Origin: Oceanimonas doudoroffii
GTDB taxonomy: Bacteria > Pseudomonadota > Gammaproteobacteria > Enterobacterales > Aeromonadaceae
Direction of reading: 5' to 3'
Assembly (NCBI RefSeq): GCF_002242685.1
Contig: NZ_NBIM01000007.1
Location: 62,001 to 126,000, forward strand
Length of the DNA: 64,000 bases
The first letter of the stretch is position 1. Every line of letters begins with the position of its first letter. Under the pieces are notes generated by a model. That model was given only the letters and a program-made list of their open reading frames with translations, ran no database searches and was not told the origin of the DNA. Below, one piece after another: positions 1 to 8,257 of the stretch. A program made the position numbers and the translations under genes.

Positions 1-267
1 CGTTATCAACAATCGCCAGCCGTAACCTTTTCTGAGCATGGTGTTTTTTCAGCGCGGTTTGCTGTACATGAGCATGGACTGAAGATAGTGCGCAATAACC
101 CCGAAAAACAGCCAATTCACTGTATAAAACATCAGCATCAGGCACGCTACCGCCGAGCGTTTGAGCCGCCGAGCCCTGCCACTACCAAGTTGAATGCATC
201 TATTCTGGACTTTGTGGTGAAGGGTTTCAATTGTGGCCGCAACGTTTTTAAGGTTTTACCGCGCTAA
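1..267. other. Unassigned AT-richer left edge, open on both strands
   Basis: No gene is recognised here. On the plus strand frame 1 is open from the window edge to a TAA at 265-267 (88 codons, no ATG, so it would be the 3' end of a gene entering from the left). On the minus strand another frame is open for about 70 codons and contains a hydrophobic stretch. The segment is AT-richer than its surroundings, and no family motif is visible in either frame. It could be the tail of a gene, a decayed mobile-element end, or chance. Confidence 0.3.
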
Positions 268-302
268 TGGCAACGATTCAACAATGGCGAGCTCCGGGGG
301 AA

Positions 303-330
303 TGGACTCCCGCCTTCGCGGGAGTGACGA
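303..330. repeat. REP-like palindrome (CCCGCCTTCGCGGG core)
   Basis: A short palindrome with arms CTCCCGC and GCGGGAG around CTTC, flanked by TGGA and TGACG. It lies directly 3' of the methyltransferase gene. Related copies are at 6009, 6077, 30585 and 30624, so it is a dispersed element. Here it could also serve as the 3' hairpin of that gene. Confidence 0.75.
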
Positions 331-333
331 CAA

Positions 334-1239
334 TTAACGCTCATTCCGCCATTCGTTCAGGGCTCGAATATGCTCGGGATAGATGCCACAGCAACCACCG
401 ATCACCGTGGCACCCAGCTCGTGCCAGCGTTTGGCAAAATTCAGGTAGTCCTGTGGCGTCAGCTCGCGCATGGCTTGCAGGGCACCATTGGCCTGATGAT
501 TGGCCTTGATGGGCGTAAAGTTATTGGCATAAACCCCCAGCTCAATATCGGCACCACAGGCGTCCATAACCGCCCTCGCCTCTCGAATGGCCAGGTCCAT
601 CACTTCCGGGGTTGAGCAGTTAAAGAAAATGCCCTGAGCATCCGCCGCACACACTCGCTCGGCGGCACTTCTTACGCTTTCACCGGATCGCAACAGCGAT
701 GTTTCCATCACGTCATCATTCAGGGTAAAGGCGTAATAACAGTCTTTTTGAGTGTGCTGCAACACCGCATGAATCACGTCAAACTCCGCCAGGCTGGCAA
801 TGGTTTCGGCAATCCAGAGATCAACATGGGGATCCTGGGCATCGAACAGTGTGCTCGAAATCGCTTGCGCCGCCCCGGCCTCAAACAAATCGGGGCGGTA
901 GCTGCCCAGCGCAGGAGGAATCGAGCCGGCCACGCGCACGGGCTTGCCAGAAGACGCCGCGGCCTCTTTAGCCACGGACTGGGCGAGAGCGGCCGCACTG
1001 CGCGCCAGTTGTGCCCCTTCCGCCTGGTAGAGGGCGTCACCCAGGTGAAAGGGCACGCAGGCATAGCTGTTCACCGTGATGATATCGGCACCGGCATCAA
1101 TAAAGTTCTGATGGGCCCTGCGCACATGTTCAGGTGATTCAATCAGCGCCTGAGCGCTCCACAGCGGCTGTGAGAAGGGGGCACCAATGCGTTTTAGCTC
1201 TCGGCCCATGCCTCCATCCAGAATGGCTACTTTGTTCAT
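334..1239 (-). CDS. mmuM: Homocysteine S-methyltransferase family protein
   Basis: This 301-residue protein matches the zinc-dependent homocysteine S-methyltransferase family, whose members move a methyl group from S-methylmethionine or a similar donor to homocysteine to give methionine. The N-terminus carries the family's ILDGGMGREL segment. The three zinc cysteines are present: C208 in FFNCSTPE, and C283-C284 in the terminal GGCCG motif. Length is normal. It lies downstream of the EF-G gene on the same strand but beyond that gene's terminator, so it is probably transcribed separately. No permease for S-methylmethionine is adjacent, so the donor is uncertain. Confidence 0.85.
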   Translation of the reverse strand: MNKVAILDGGMGRELKRIGAPFSQPLWSAQALIESPEHVRRAHQNFIDAGADIITVNSYACVPFHLGDALYQAEGAQLARSAAALAQSVAKEAAASSGKPVRVAGSIPPALGSYRPDLFEAGAAQAISSTLFDAQDPHVDLWIAETIASLAEFDVIHAVLQHTQKDCYYAFTLNDDVMETSLLRSGESVRSAAERVCAADAQGIFFNCSTPEVMDLAIREARAVMDACGADIELGVYANNFTPIKANHQANGALQAMRELTPQDYLNFAKRWHELGATVIGGCCGIYPEHIRALNEWRNER

Positions 1240-1465
1240 TTAATGGTTTCCATACGCCTTGCATCGCCACGCCATTGCTGCGTCTTGCGATGACTGAAAC
1301 ATTAACCGGTGAGCCACATTAACTGCAGGCCAGCCTGATTTCCACTTGCATCTTTAAGAGTGGGATCGCGTGCGCTTGAAATGAAGTCAACAGGGGGGAA
1401 TATAAAGGACGTGCCGAGCAATGCCGGCGAAGCAGCCAAAAGGGTGCAAAGCCCTGTGTCGAGGC

Positions 1466-1497
1466 AAAAAAAAACCGCTGCCGAAGCAGCGGTTTTT
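1466..1497 (-). terminator. Intrinsic terminator of the EF-G gene
   Basis: An 11-bp stem (AAAACCGCTGC with GCAGCGGTTTT, loop CGAA) is followed on the minus strand by a run of about nine T. It lies 27 bases beyond the EF-G stop codon. Confidence 0.9.
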
Positions 1498-1523
1498 ATC
1501 GAAGTAACCGGGGTTAGCCGAAC

Positions 1524-3617
1524 TTACTTCTTGGCTTCGGCAGCCTTGCGCTCTTTCACCTGGGCAACCACTTTCTCGGACACGTTGGCCGGGCAAGCAG
1601 CGTAGTGAGAGAACTCCATGGAGAACTGGCCACGGCCAGAAGTCATGGTACGCAGAGAACCGATGTAACCGAACATTTCGGACAGGGGTACGTCGGCCTT
1701 GATACGCACACCGGTCACGCCGGCGTTCTGATCCTTGATCATGCCGCGACGACGGTTCAGGTCACCGATTACGTCACCCACGTGATCTTCCGGAGTGAAC
1801 ACGTCAACCTTCATGATCGGCTCCAGCAGCTGCGGCTTGGCCTTCGGCAGAGACTGACGGAAGGCACCCTTGGCGGCGATTTCGAACGCGATGGCCGAGG
1901 AGTCAACGGCGTGGTAGGCACCGTCGGTCAGTTCGAACTCGATGTCCAGTACCGGGAAGCCAGCGATCGGGCCGGTCTTCATCATGCTGGCAACACCCTT
2001 TTCGATGGCGGGCCAGAATTCCTTCGGTACGTTACCACCCACTACGGAAGACTTGAACACCAGGCCGGTGTTGGCTTCGCCCGGACGGATAACGTAGTCG
2101 ATCTTACCGTACTGACCGGAACCACCAGACTGCTTCTTGTGGGTGTAGCTGTCTTCAACCTGAGCGGTGATGGTTTCGCGGTAGGCTACCTGCGGCTCAC
2201 CCACGATCAGCTCAACGCCGTAGGTACGCTTCAGAATGTCTACCTTGATGTCCAGGTGCAGTTCGCCCATGCCTTTCAGGATGGTTTCACCGGAGTCTTC
2301 GTCGGTTTCAACGCGGAAAGACGGATCTTCGGCAACCATTTTACCAATGGCCACGCCCATCTTCTCGGAACCACCCTTGTCCTTCGGCGCAACGGCAATG
2401 GAGATTACCGGCTCGGGGAACACCATGGCTTCCAGGGTGCAGGGGGCTTTCGGATCACACAGGGTGTGACCGGTCTGCACGTTCTTCATACCGATGATGG
2501 CGATGATGTCACCGGCCTGGGCAGAGTCCAGTTCGGTACGCTCATCGGCCTGCATTTCTACCATGCGGCCTACACGCTCGGTCTTGCCGGTGGCGCTGTT
2601 CAGGATGGTGTCACCCTTCTTGATGCGGCCGGAGTAGATACGTACGAAGGTCAGGGCGCCGAAACGGTCGTCCATGATCTTGAACGCCAGGGCCTTCAGC
2701 GGGGCATCGGCTTCAACGATGGCGAATTCACCGGTCTCGTTGCCTTCTTCGTCGGTCAGCGGCTGCGGATCAACTTCGGTCGGGCTCGGCAGGAAGTCGT
2801 TAACGGCGTCCAGCACCAGCTGCATGCCCTTGTTCTTGAACGCAGAACCACAGTAGGCCGGGAACAGGGCCATGGTGCGGGTACCCTTGCGGATACAACG
2901 CTTGATGTCTTCGATAGAAGGCTCTTCACCTTCCATGTAGGCTTCCATCAGGTCGTCGTCTTGTTCAACGGCGCTTTCTACCAGCATTTCGCGGTATTCT
3001 TCAACCTGATCCACCATGTCGGCCGGTACGTCTTCAATGGTGTAGTTTTCGGCTTCGCCGGACTCGTCCCAGATGTAGGCCTTACGGGTCAGCAGGTCAA
3101 CCACACCCTTGAACTCGTCTTCACGGCCGATGGGCAGTACCATCACAACCGGGTTGGCGGCCAGTACGTCGCGGGTCTGCTGAACCACGCGCAGGAAGTC
3201 GGCACCCAGACGGTCCAGCTTGTTTACGAAGATGATACGGGCAACGCCGGATTCGTTGGCGTAGCGCCAGTTGGTTTCGGACTGGGGCTCAACGCCGCCG
3301 GAACCACAGAATACGCCGATACCGCCGTCCAGTACTTTCAGGGAACGGTATACTTCAACGGTGAAGTCAACGTGTCCGGGAGTGTCGATTACGTTGAAAC
3401 GGTGGCCTTTCCAGAAGCAGCTTACGGCCGCAGACTGGATGGTGATACCACGTTCGGCTTCCTGCTCCATGAAGTCGGTGGTGGACTCACCGTCGTGGGT
3501 CTCGCCAGACTTGTGAATTTTACCGGTCAGCTTGAGGATACGTTCGGTAGTGGTGGTCTTGCCCGCGTCAACGTGAGCAAAAATACCGATGTTTCTGTAA
3601 TGTGATAAATCAGACAT
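1524..3617 (-). CDS. fusA: Elongation factor G, stand-alone second copy
   Basis: A 697-residue translational GTPase that catalyses ribosomal translocation or recycling. The GTPase motifs are in order: HVDAGKTT near residue 15, the switch I region ending [17 protein letters not shown], and NKLD. Domains II to V follow to a lysine-rich C-terminus, and length is normal for EF-G. The gene is alone: no rpsL, rpsG or tuf lies beside it, unlike the fusA of the str operon. The opening [19 protein letters not shown] and the segment [10 protein letters not shown] match, from memory, the second EF-G found in Vibrio, Shewanella and relatives, so this is probably a paralogue with another fusA elsewhere. 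It has its own promoter and terminator. Its start codon has only a weak ribosome-binding site. Confidence 0.95.
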   Translation of the reverse strand: MSDLSHYRNIGIFAHVDAGKTTTTERILKLTGKIHKSGETHDGESTTDFMEQEAERGITIQSAAVSCFWKGHRFNVIDTPGHVDFTVEVYRSLKVLDGGIGVFCGSGGVEPQSETNWRYANESGVARIIFVNKLDRLGADFLRVVQQTRDVLAANPVVMVLPIGREDEFKGVVDLLTRKAYIWDESGEAENYTIEDVPADMVDQVEEYREMLVESAVEQDDDLMEAYMEGEEPSIEDIKRCIRKGTRTMALFPAYCGSAFKNKGMQLVLDAVNDFLPSPTEVDPQPLTDEEGNETGEFAIVEADAPLKALAFKIMDDRFGALTFVRIYSGRIKKGDTILNSATGKTERVGRMVEMQADERTELDSAQAGDIIAIIGMKNVQTGHTLCDPKAPCTLEAMVFPEPVISIAVAPKDKGGSEKMGVAIGKMVAEDPSFRVETDEDSGETILKGMGELHLDIKVDILKRTYGVELIVGEPQVAYRETITAQVEDSYTHKKQSGGSGQYGKIDYVIRPGEANTGLVFKSSVVGGNVPKEFWPAIEKGVASMMKTGPIAGFPVLDIEFELTDGAYHAVDSSAIAFEIAAKGAFRQSLPKAKPQLLEPIMKVDVFTPEDHVGDVIGDLNRRRGMIKDQNAGVTGVRIKADVPLSEMFGYIGSLRTMTSGRGQFSMEFSHYAACPANVSEKVVAQVKERKAAEAKK

Positions 3618-3702
3618 GATGCAACTTTATATGGTTGATTAAAGAAGTAGACGGAGCATGCGAAGAGTACCAGCACACCGCACCTCAGATTTCGAGGCGC
3701 AC

Positions 3703-3731
3703 ATTATGCAGTAGAACCCAGCCGCGCGCAA
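3703..3731 (-). promoter_or_regulatory. Candidate sigma-70 promoter of the EF-G gene
   Basis: On the minus strand TTGCGC is followed after 17 bases by CATAAT, with TG one base upstream of the -10 (extended -10 character). It lies about 86 bases before the EF-G start codon. Judged by consensus only. Confidence 0.5.
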
Positions 3732-3857
3732 ATGGCCCGAGCGGGTTCGAGTGTACTTTTTGTGCAGACCCGGCTCAACGCTCCGGCCCCGTTTTTTTCG
3801 CCGCCTTGCCAGCCTCACCGCCGCCTGTGACCACGGCTTGCGGCCGGCCCGGTCCGC

Positions 3858-3953
3858 TCAAATGCCGCCGAGGGCCACCTTGTAATACACCCAGCCAAAC
3901 AGGCCGGCGAAGATCAACACGGTCAGCAACACCTTGAGCCAGATAAATTTCAC
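3858..3953 (-). CDS. 31-residue single-pass membrane peptide
   Basis: A GTG-initiated frame of 31 codons with a good ribosome-binding site (AGGAG, 7 bases before the GTG) and a TGA stop. The peptide begins MKFIWLKVLLTVLIFAGLFG and ends WVYYKVALGGI: one hydrophobic helix of about 18 residues with a lysine at each end. It lies 64 bases downstream of the large permease gene on the same strand, so the two may be co-transcribed and the peptide may be an accessory subunit. I recognise no family. It is too short for ordinary gene calling, but the ribosome-binding site and composition make it credible. Confidence 0.55.
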   Translation of the reverse strand: MKFIWLKVLLTVLIFAGLFGWVYYKVALGGI

Positions 3954-4017
3954 TTTTGTCTCCTGTGGGTGCAATCCAGCCCCATTTCAAAGCGCGATTG
4001 TGGCACCGTCCAAAAGG

Positions 4018-5352
4018 TTACGCCAGCCCGAGCAGCCCCGCCAGCACAAAAATGGCCGCCACCACCAGCACCGACATGGCCGCCGCATAGCCCAAGTTCC
4101 AGCGCATGATGCGAAACGAGTCCATTCCATAACGGCCCTGAAACGCCAGGTTGATGCCCGACAGCGGCCCGGCGGGAGTGCCCACCGCCCAGGACGACAA
4201 AAATACCAGCGCCAGCAGGGTGTGGTTGGGTTCAAGCGGCGCCAGCACCGCCCCCGCCAGCGAGATGCAGATAATGGGATGAATGCCCAGCAGCGACAAC
4301 GCCACCGTGGCCAGATAGGTTGCGCTGGCCTCCACCGGGCCAAAATGCGTCAGCGGCAGGCTGCCGCCCAGGGTGGAGAACAGGGTCTCCAGGCCATAGC
4401 CCAGCACCCCGGCGGCCAGAAACAGCGCCAGCTCGTTGCCCATTTGCGGCAACCGGCCTGTGGTTAGTCCGCCAACGGCCGCCAGCGGCTGTTGCCGCTT
4501 CACCGTCAGAATGGTCAGGGTCAGCGCCGGCGCCATCAGGGTGATCACCGCCAGAATGGACAACGCCGGCTGCAGTTCGTGCAGCGCCAGCACCGCCGCC
4601 GCCAGCAGGCCCGGCAAGGCCAGGCCGCCGGCATGCAGTGGATAGCCGGTAAAGGCAGCCACCGGGGCATTGTTGCCATTGGGCCGGCTCAGTTGCCAGC
4701 CCGTCAGCAGCAGGGCCAGCAACGCCAGGGGCATGCTTACCAGCCACAGGGTGACCAGCCGGGCCTCGGGGGCCAGGCTCAGGGCCACCGCCATGGCGGC
4801 AAAAAAAGGAGACCAAAAGGCCGCGGCGGTAAAGCCACGGATCAGCACCAGCGCCTGCTCCCGGGTCACACTGCCGCGCCGGGCCAGACGGTCTCCGATA
4901 ATAAATACCGACGACAGATTGATCACCGAGCCAAACAGGTGCACCGCCGCCAGGGTTGATGCCAGCGCCCGCCTCCCCCTGGGCGAACGCTCGTCGTCCT
5001 CGGCCTGGGGCCGGCTCACCAGGCTTAAAAAGCTCACCGCCACCAGCATGGAGAGCAGGCCGCTGTTGCCCGCCACCAGCCGCTGCACATTCACCTCGGC
5101 CCCCTGCCCCGCGCTCCAGGCCAGGCTGCCGCCACCTACCAGCAGCAGGATCAGCGCCTGGGTGCGGTTGCGGGTGGCCAGCCCCGGCCACAGCAGCACC
5201 GCCGCACACCAGTACGCCAGCCCCGCCCAGTGGGTTGCCAGCGGCAGCCCCAGCAGGCCGGCGGCAATCATCACCATGGCCGCCAGCACCAGGCTGCCGG
5301 CCAATTGCCGGCGCAAAGACAGGGGAAACAGCGAACACAGGGTGGCGAGCAC
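4018..5352 (-). CDS. Multi-spanning membrane permease, possibly of the ion transporter superfamily
   Basis: A very hydrophobic protein with roughly a dozen membrane segments and few charged loops. The arrangement, with repeated Gly/Pro-rich re-entrant-looking segments such as FWSPFFAAM and SSWAVGTPAGPLSG, resembles anion or dicarboxylate permeases of the IT superfamily; I cannot name the substrate. The longest frame begins at 5472, but that ATG lies in a dispersed palindromic repeat and has no ribosome-binding site. The GTG at 5350-5352 is preceded by GGAG at 6 bases and starts right before the first hydrophobic segment, so I prefer it (444 residues). The 31-residue membrane peptide follows. 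A transporter role is secure; its specificity is not. Confidence 0.7.
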   Translation of the reverse strand: MLATLCSLFPLSLRRQLAGSLVLAAMVMIAAGLLGLPLATHWAGLAYWCAAVLLWPGLATRNRTQALILLLVGGGSLAWSAGQGAEVNVQRLVAGNSGLLSMLVAVSFLSLVSRPQAEDDERSPRGRRALASTLAAVHLFGSVINLSSVFIIGDRLARRGSVTREQALVLIRGFTAAAFWSPFFAAMAVALSLAPEARLVTLWLVSMPLALLALLLTGWQLSRPNGNNAPVAAFTGYPLHAGGLALPGLLAAAVLALHELQPALSILAVITLMAPALTLTILTVKRQQPLAAVGGLTTGRLPQMGNELALFLAAGVLGYGLETLFSTLGGSLPLTHFGPVEASATYLATVALSLLGIHPIICISLAGAVLAPLEPNHTLLALVFLSSWAVGTPAGPLSGINLAFQGRYGMDSFRIMRWNLGYAAAMSVLVVAAIFVLAGLLGLA

Positions 5353-5423
5353 AATGAGCTCCGGGAGTAACGTTAAACAAGGGGAAGGATCATAACCGGT
5401 GGAGCGGGGTAAACAAGAGCAGC

Positions 5424-5471
5424 AGGTTGTGATGAACGAAGCGAATCCCAACAATGCAGGCGCCAGTGACA
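5424..5471. repeat. Half copy of an 85-bp palindromic dispersed repeat
   Basis: Contains one arm (AGGTTGTGATGAAC to GAATCCCAACA) and the GGCGCC centre of the element seen complete at 18613, 33368 and 33915. The opposite arm is missing. It sits just upstream of the permease gene. Confidence 0.7.
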
Positions 5472-5499
5472 TGCCGTCATTTCCGCAAAGTAATCTCCC

Positions 5500-5937
5500 C
5501 TACCCCCGGGTTTTCACCAGCCAGTAAGACACGCCAAGGGCGATGGTCACCAGTGCCAGGCCGATGATCTGCTCGGCACTCACCAGATCGAGATCCAGCA
5601 CAATCACCTTTCGGGCCACCGCCATCAGCGCCGTGGCCAGCACCAACTGCACCGGAATCACGCTGGTGCCCAGATAGAGCCGAATGTTGATAAAAATTTC
5701 AATGGCAATCAGCACCGCCATAAAGGCGCCAAAAGTCTGCAGTATGTCTTCCAGGTTCAGCAGCAAAAAGGGCGGTGTCAGCAACCGCTGATAGAGCACA
5801 TAGACCACATCGAGAATGCTCCAGAAGATCACCAACACCATCAGCACGGCCAGAAACTTGACCGCCACACGAATGGCTTTATGCAGAAAACTGAGCAGAG
5901 GGTCGGAATGATCGGCGGGAATTTCGTCGTGTTTCAT
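5500..5937 (-). CDS. PsiE-like inner-membrane protein
   Basis: A 145-residue protein with four hydrophobic segments, similar in layout to the phosphate-starvation-inducible E (PsiE) family of unknown biochemical role. Landmarks are the segment LEDILQTFGAFMAVLIAIEI, the charged patch KVIVLDLD between helices 3 and 4, and a terminal segment ending YWLVKTRG. The ATG at 5935-5937 is chosen because GGAG lies 7 bases upstream; the ATG at 5955 has no such site. It is transcribed towards the permease but is separated from it by about 150 bases including a repeat. Confidence 0.75.
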   Translation of the reverse strand: MKHDEIPADHSDPLLSFLHKAIRVAVKFLAVLMVLVIFWSILDVVYVLYQRLLTPPFLLLNLEDILQTFGAFMAVLIAIEIFINIRLYLGTSVIPVQLVLATALMAVARKVIVLDLDLVSAEQIIGLALVTIALGVSYWLVKTRG

Positions 5938-6008
5938 GCACGGCTCCGGCAGCACTGAATTAGGGCAAAGTGTAGTTCAGTGGCGGGCGTCATTAGGGCG
6001 CTGTTGCC

Positions 6009-6036
6009 CGTCATTTCCGCGACGGCGGAAATCCAT
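6009..6036. repeat. REP-like palindrome, inverted copy
   Basis: Reads CGTCATTTCCGC-GACG-GCGGAAATCCA, the reverse-complement orientation of the family at 303. It is the first unit of a cluster of four different palindromes between the PsiE-like gene and the ABC permease operon. Confidence 0.65.
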
Positions 6037-6076
6037 GAGCCCGGCGCCGGTCTGCATCCCGTGCCGGGCCACATAT

Positions 6077-6131
6077 GGGCCCCCCGCCTTCGCGGGGGCG
6101 ACGTATTTTGGAGCCTTCGCGGGGGCGACGT
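6077..6131. repeat. Two REP-like palindromes in tandem
   Basis: Two copies of CCTTCGCGGGGGCGACG, the first with a full left arm (CCCCCGC) and the second with a shortened one, 35 bases apart. The second looks like a partial duplication of the first. Same family as the copy at 303. Confidence 0.65.
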
Positions 6132-6140
6132 CTTTTCACC

Positions 6141-6168
6141 GCATTCCCACGCTCTGCGTGGGAATGCA
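6141..6168. repeat. Palindrome GCATTCCCACG-CTCTG-CGTGGGAATGC
   Basis: A near-perfect inverted repeat with 11-bp arms. This sequence is, as I recall it, a common intergenic repeat in gammaproteobacteria. A degenerate relative is at about 34023-34045. Confidence 0.75.
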
Positions 6169-6169
6169 T

Positions 6170-6204
6170 AAAAAAACCTGCAGACACAACACTGTGCCTG
6201 CAGG
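6170..6204 (-). terminator. Intrinsic terminator of the peptide ABC operon
   Basis: On the minus strand the arms CCTGCAGG and CCTGCAG, with an inner CACA/TGTG pairing, are followed by seven T. It lies 50 bases beyond the last permease gene. A near-identical hairpin recurs at 13995-14022. Confidence 0.8.
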
Positions 6205-6253
6205 CCATGACGCACACACTGATAGCTTAAAGCTGATGGCTTACAGCCATGTT

Positions 6254-7189
6254 TTACCCCTTGTAGATCTTGGGGTTAAACACGTCCCGCAGCCAATCAC
6301 CAAGCAGGTTGATCACCAGCACCAGCACCACCAGATAAATGCCGGGAAAGGCGGTGATCCACCAGGATCCGGAGAAGATGTAGCTGAAGCCCATGCTGAT
6401 CAGCGAGCCCAGCGAGGGCTTGTCGACCGGCATGCCCAGGCCGAGGAAGGACAACGCCGCCTCGCTCATGATGGCGTTGGCCACCTGCACCGTGGAAATC
6501 ACCAGAATGGGCGACAGGCAGTTGGGCAGAATATGGCGGAACATGATGCGCATCGACTTGAAGCCCATCACTCGCGCCGCTTCCACGTATTCCTTTTTCT
6601 TTTCGGCGAGCACGGTGGCGCGAATGGTGCGGGCGTATTGCGGCCATTCGGCGAGACCGATGATCACCACCAGCATCAGTACCGCATACTGGGCGTAAAA
6701 ATCGCTGCCCAGGGTGGCCTGAAACACCGCCGACACGATAATGGCCACCATCATGGTGGAGAACGACAGCTGAACGTCGGCAATGCGCATCAGAAAGTTG
6801 TCGATGCGCCCGCCAAAGTAGCCGGCGCTCAGGCCCACCACTATGCCAATGGCCAGCTGCAGCGCCACCGCCCCCAGGCCGATGATCAACGACACTCGGG
6901 AGCCATAGAGAATGGTGCTGAGAATATCCCGGCCCTGCACGTCTGTGCCCAGCACAAACCGCTCGTCACCCATGTCCTGCCAGCTCGGCGGTAGCTCGGA
7001 GTCGAGAATGTCGATGGAGGCCAGATCATAGGGATTGTGAGGGGCGATCAGCGGCGACAGAAAGGCCGCCGCCACCAGCGCCACAAACACCGCAAAGCTG
7101 ACCATGGCGACCTTGTCGCGCAGAAAATGATAGAGAAAGTCGGAGCGGCGAAAGCGGGCCCAGCGACTCAGTTGAAGTTCGGTGCTCAT
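6254..7189 (-). CDS. Peptide-type ABC transporter permease (DppC/OppC family)
   Basis: A 311-residue inner-membrane permease of the nickel/peptide/opine family. A first membrane segment near residues 27-50 is followed by a periplasmic stretch (PHNPYDLASIDILDSELPPS, VLGTDVQGRDILS) and five more segments. The cytoplasmic EAARVMGFKSMRIMFRHILP loop is the EAA motif that contacts the ATPase. It is the last gene of a four-gene operon and starts 4 bases after the partner permease ends, so the two are probably translationally coupled. The order ATPase fusion, binding protein, permease, permease is that of glutathione importer gsiABCD, but the substrate cannot be read from the sequence. Confidence 0.9.
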   Translation of the reverse strand: MSTELQLSRWARFRRSDFLYHFLRDKVAMVSFAVFVALVAAAFLSPLIAPHNPYDLASIDILDSELPPSWQDMGDERFVLGTDVQGRDILSTILYGSRVSLIIGLGAVALQLAIGIVVGLSAGYFGGRIDNFLMRIADVQLSFSTMMVAIIVSAVFQATLGSDFYAQYAVLMLVVIIGLAEWPQYARTIRATVLAEKKKEYVEAARVMGFKSMRIMFRHILPNCLSPILVISTVQVANAIMSEAALSFLGLGMPVDKPSLGSLISMGFSYIFSGSWWITAFPGIYLVVLVLVINLLGDWLRDVFNPKIYKG

Positions 7190-7193
7190 GCGC

Positions 7194-8168
7194 TTATCCC
7201 TTTGCTGCCAGGTTGACGGTGGGGTTCACCAGGCCGTAAATCAAATCGACGATGGTATTGGTGACCACAAAGATAAAGCCCACAAAAATCACATAGGTGG
7301 TGATCAGCGGCGTATCCACCCGAGTAATGGCCTCAAGGAACAACAGGCCAATGCCCGGCCACTGAAACACGGTTTCGGTGAGAATGGTGTAGGCCACCAT
7401 GGTACCGATTTGCACCCCGCCCACGGTGATCAGCGGCAGCAGGGTGTTTTTCAGTGCATGCACAAACCAGATGCGATATTTGTCCAGGCCCTTGGCCCAG
7501 GCGAACTTGACGTATTCGGAGCTGAGCTGCTCCAGCATTTCCGAGCGCACCAGGCGAATAAACAGCGGCAGCATGATGGACGACAGCGCAATGCTCGGCA
7601 GGATCAGGTTGCGAAAGCCCTGCCAGTTAAACAGCCCCGACTCCCAGCCCAGCGGGCTGGTGAGTTCGCCCCGGCCGTAGGCGGGCAGCCAGCCCAGTTC
7701 AATGGAAAACACATACATCAGCAGAATGGCGGTGAGGAACACCGGCACCGAAATGCCCACTATGCTGACCCCCATAATGATTTTGGAGAGCACGGCCCTG
7801 GGCTTGATGGCCGAATACACCCCCAGCGGAATGCTCAGGGCGATGATCAGCACGCTGGCACAGAACACCAGCTCCAGGGTGGCGGGCAGCTTTTCAAAGA
7901 TCACTTCTATGGTGGGCTGCTTGAAGAAATAGGAAGTGCCGAAATCGCCCTGCAGCACATTGCCCACAAAGCGGCCGTATTTGACCATAAAGGGATCGTT
8001 CAGGCCCATTTCGTCGCGCATCTGCTGACGCACTTCTTCCGACACCGACTGCCCCACCAGCTCACGCAGGGGGTCACCCAGGTTGTCCTGTATCGAGAAG
8101 GCCACCAGGCTGATGACAAACATCACCACCAGGGCCTGAAACACGCGTTTAAGCAGAAAAGTAAACAT
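7194..8168 (-). CDS. Peptide-type ABC transporter permease (DppB/OppB family)
   Basis: A 324-residue permease with six predicted membrane segments, beginning MFTFLLKRVFQALVVMFVIS as is typical of the DppB group. The EAA loop is YVKFAWAKGLDKYRIWFVHA, and the ending ITRVDTPLITTYVIFVGFIF is also characteristic. It pairs with the next gene to form the membrane channel. It follows the binding-protein gene by about 90 bases and precedes the second permease by 4 bases. Confidence 0.9.
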   Translation of the reverse strand: MFTFLLKRVFQALVVMFVISLVAFSIQDNLGDPLRELVGQSVSEEVRQQMRDEMGLNDPFMVKYGRFVGNVLQGDFGTSYFFKQPTIEVIFEKLPATLELVFCASVLIIALSIPLGVYSAIKPRAVLSKIIMGVSIVGISVPVFLTAILLMYVFSIELGWLPAYGRGELTSPLGWESGLFNWQGFRNLILPSIALSSIMLPLFIRLVRSEMLEQLSSEYVKFAWAKGLDKYRIWFVHALKNTLLPLITVGGVQIGTMVAYTILTETVFQWPGIGLLFLEAITRVDTPLITTYVIFVGFIFVVTNTIVDLIYGLVNPTVNLAAKG

Positions 8169-8257
8169 GCTTTAAGTTCCAACTGCGGGACCGGGGAATG
8201 GGGATCGGGAACCGATACCGGATGAGCCCGGTGCCGCGTCCCCGATCCCACCACTCG

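Noticed and set aside
1605..3605. 666-codon plus-strand frame opposite the EF-G gene
   Set aside because: Shadow of strong codon bias in the EF-G gene; no motif.
3775..3990. 71-codon minus-strand frame beside the small membrane peptide
   Set aside because: It overlaps the better supported 31-codon gene in another frame and has no start signal or protein-like pattern.
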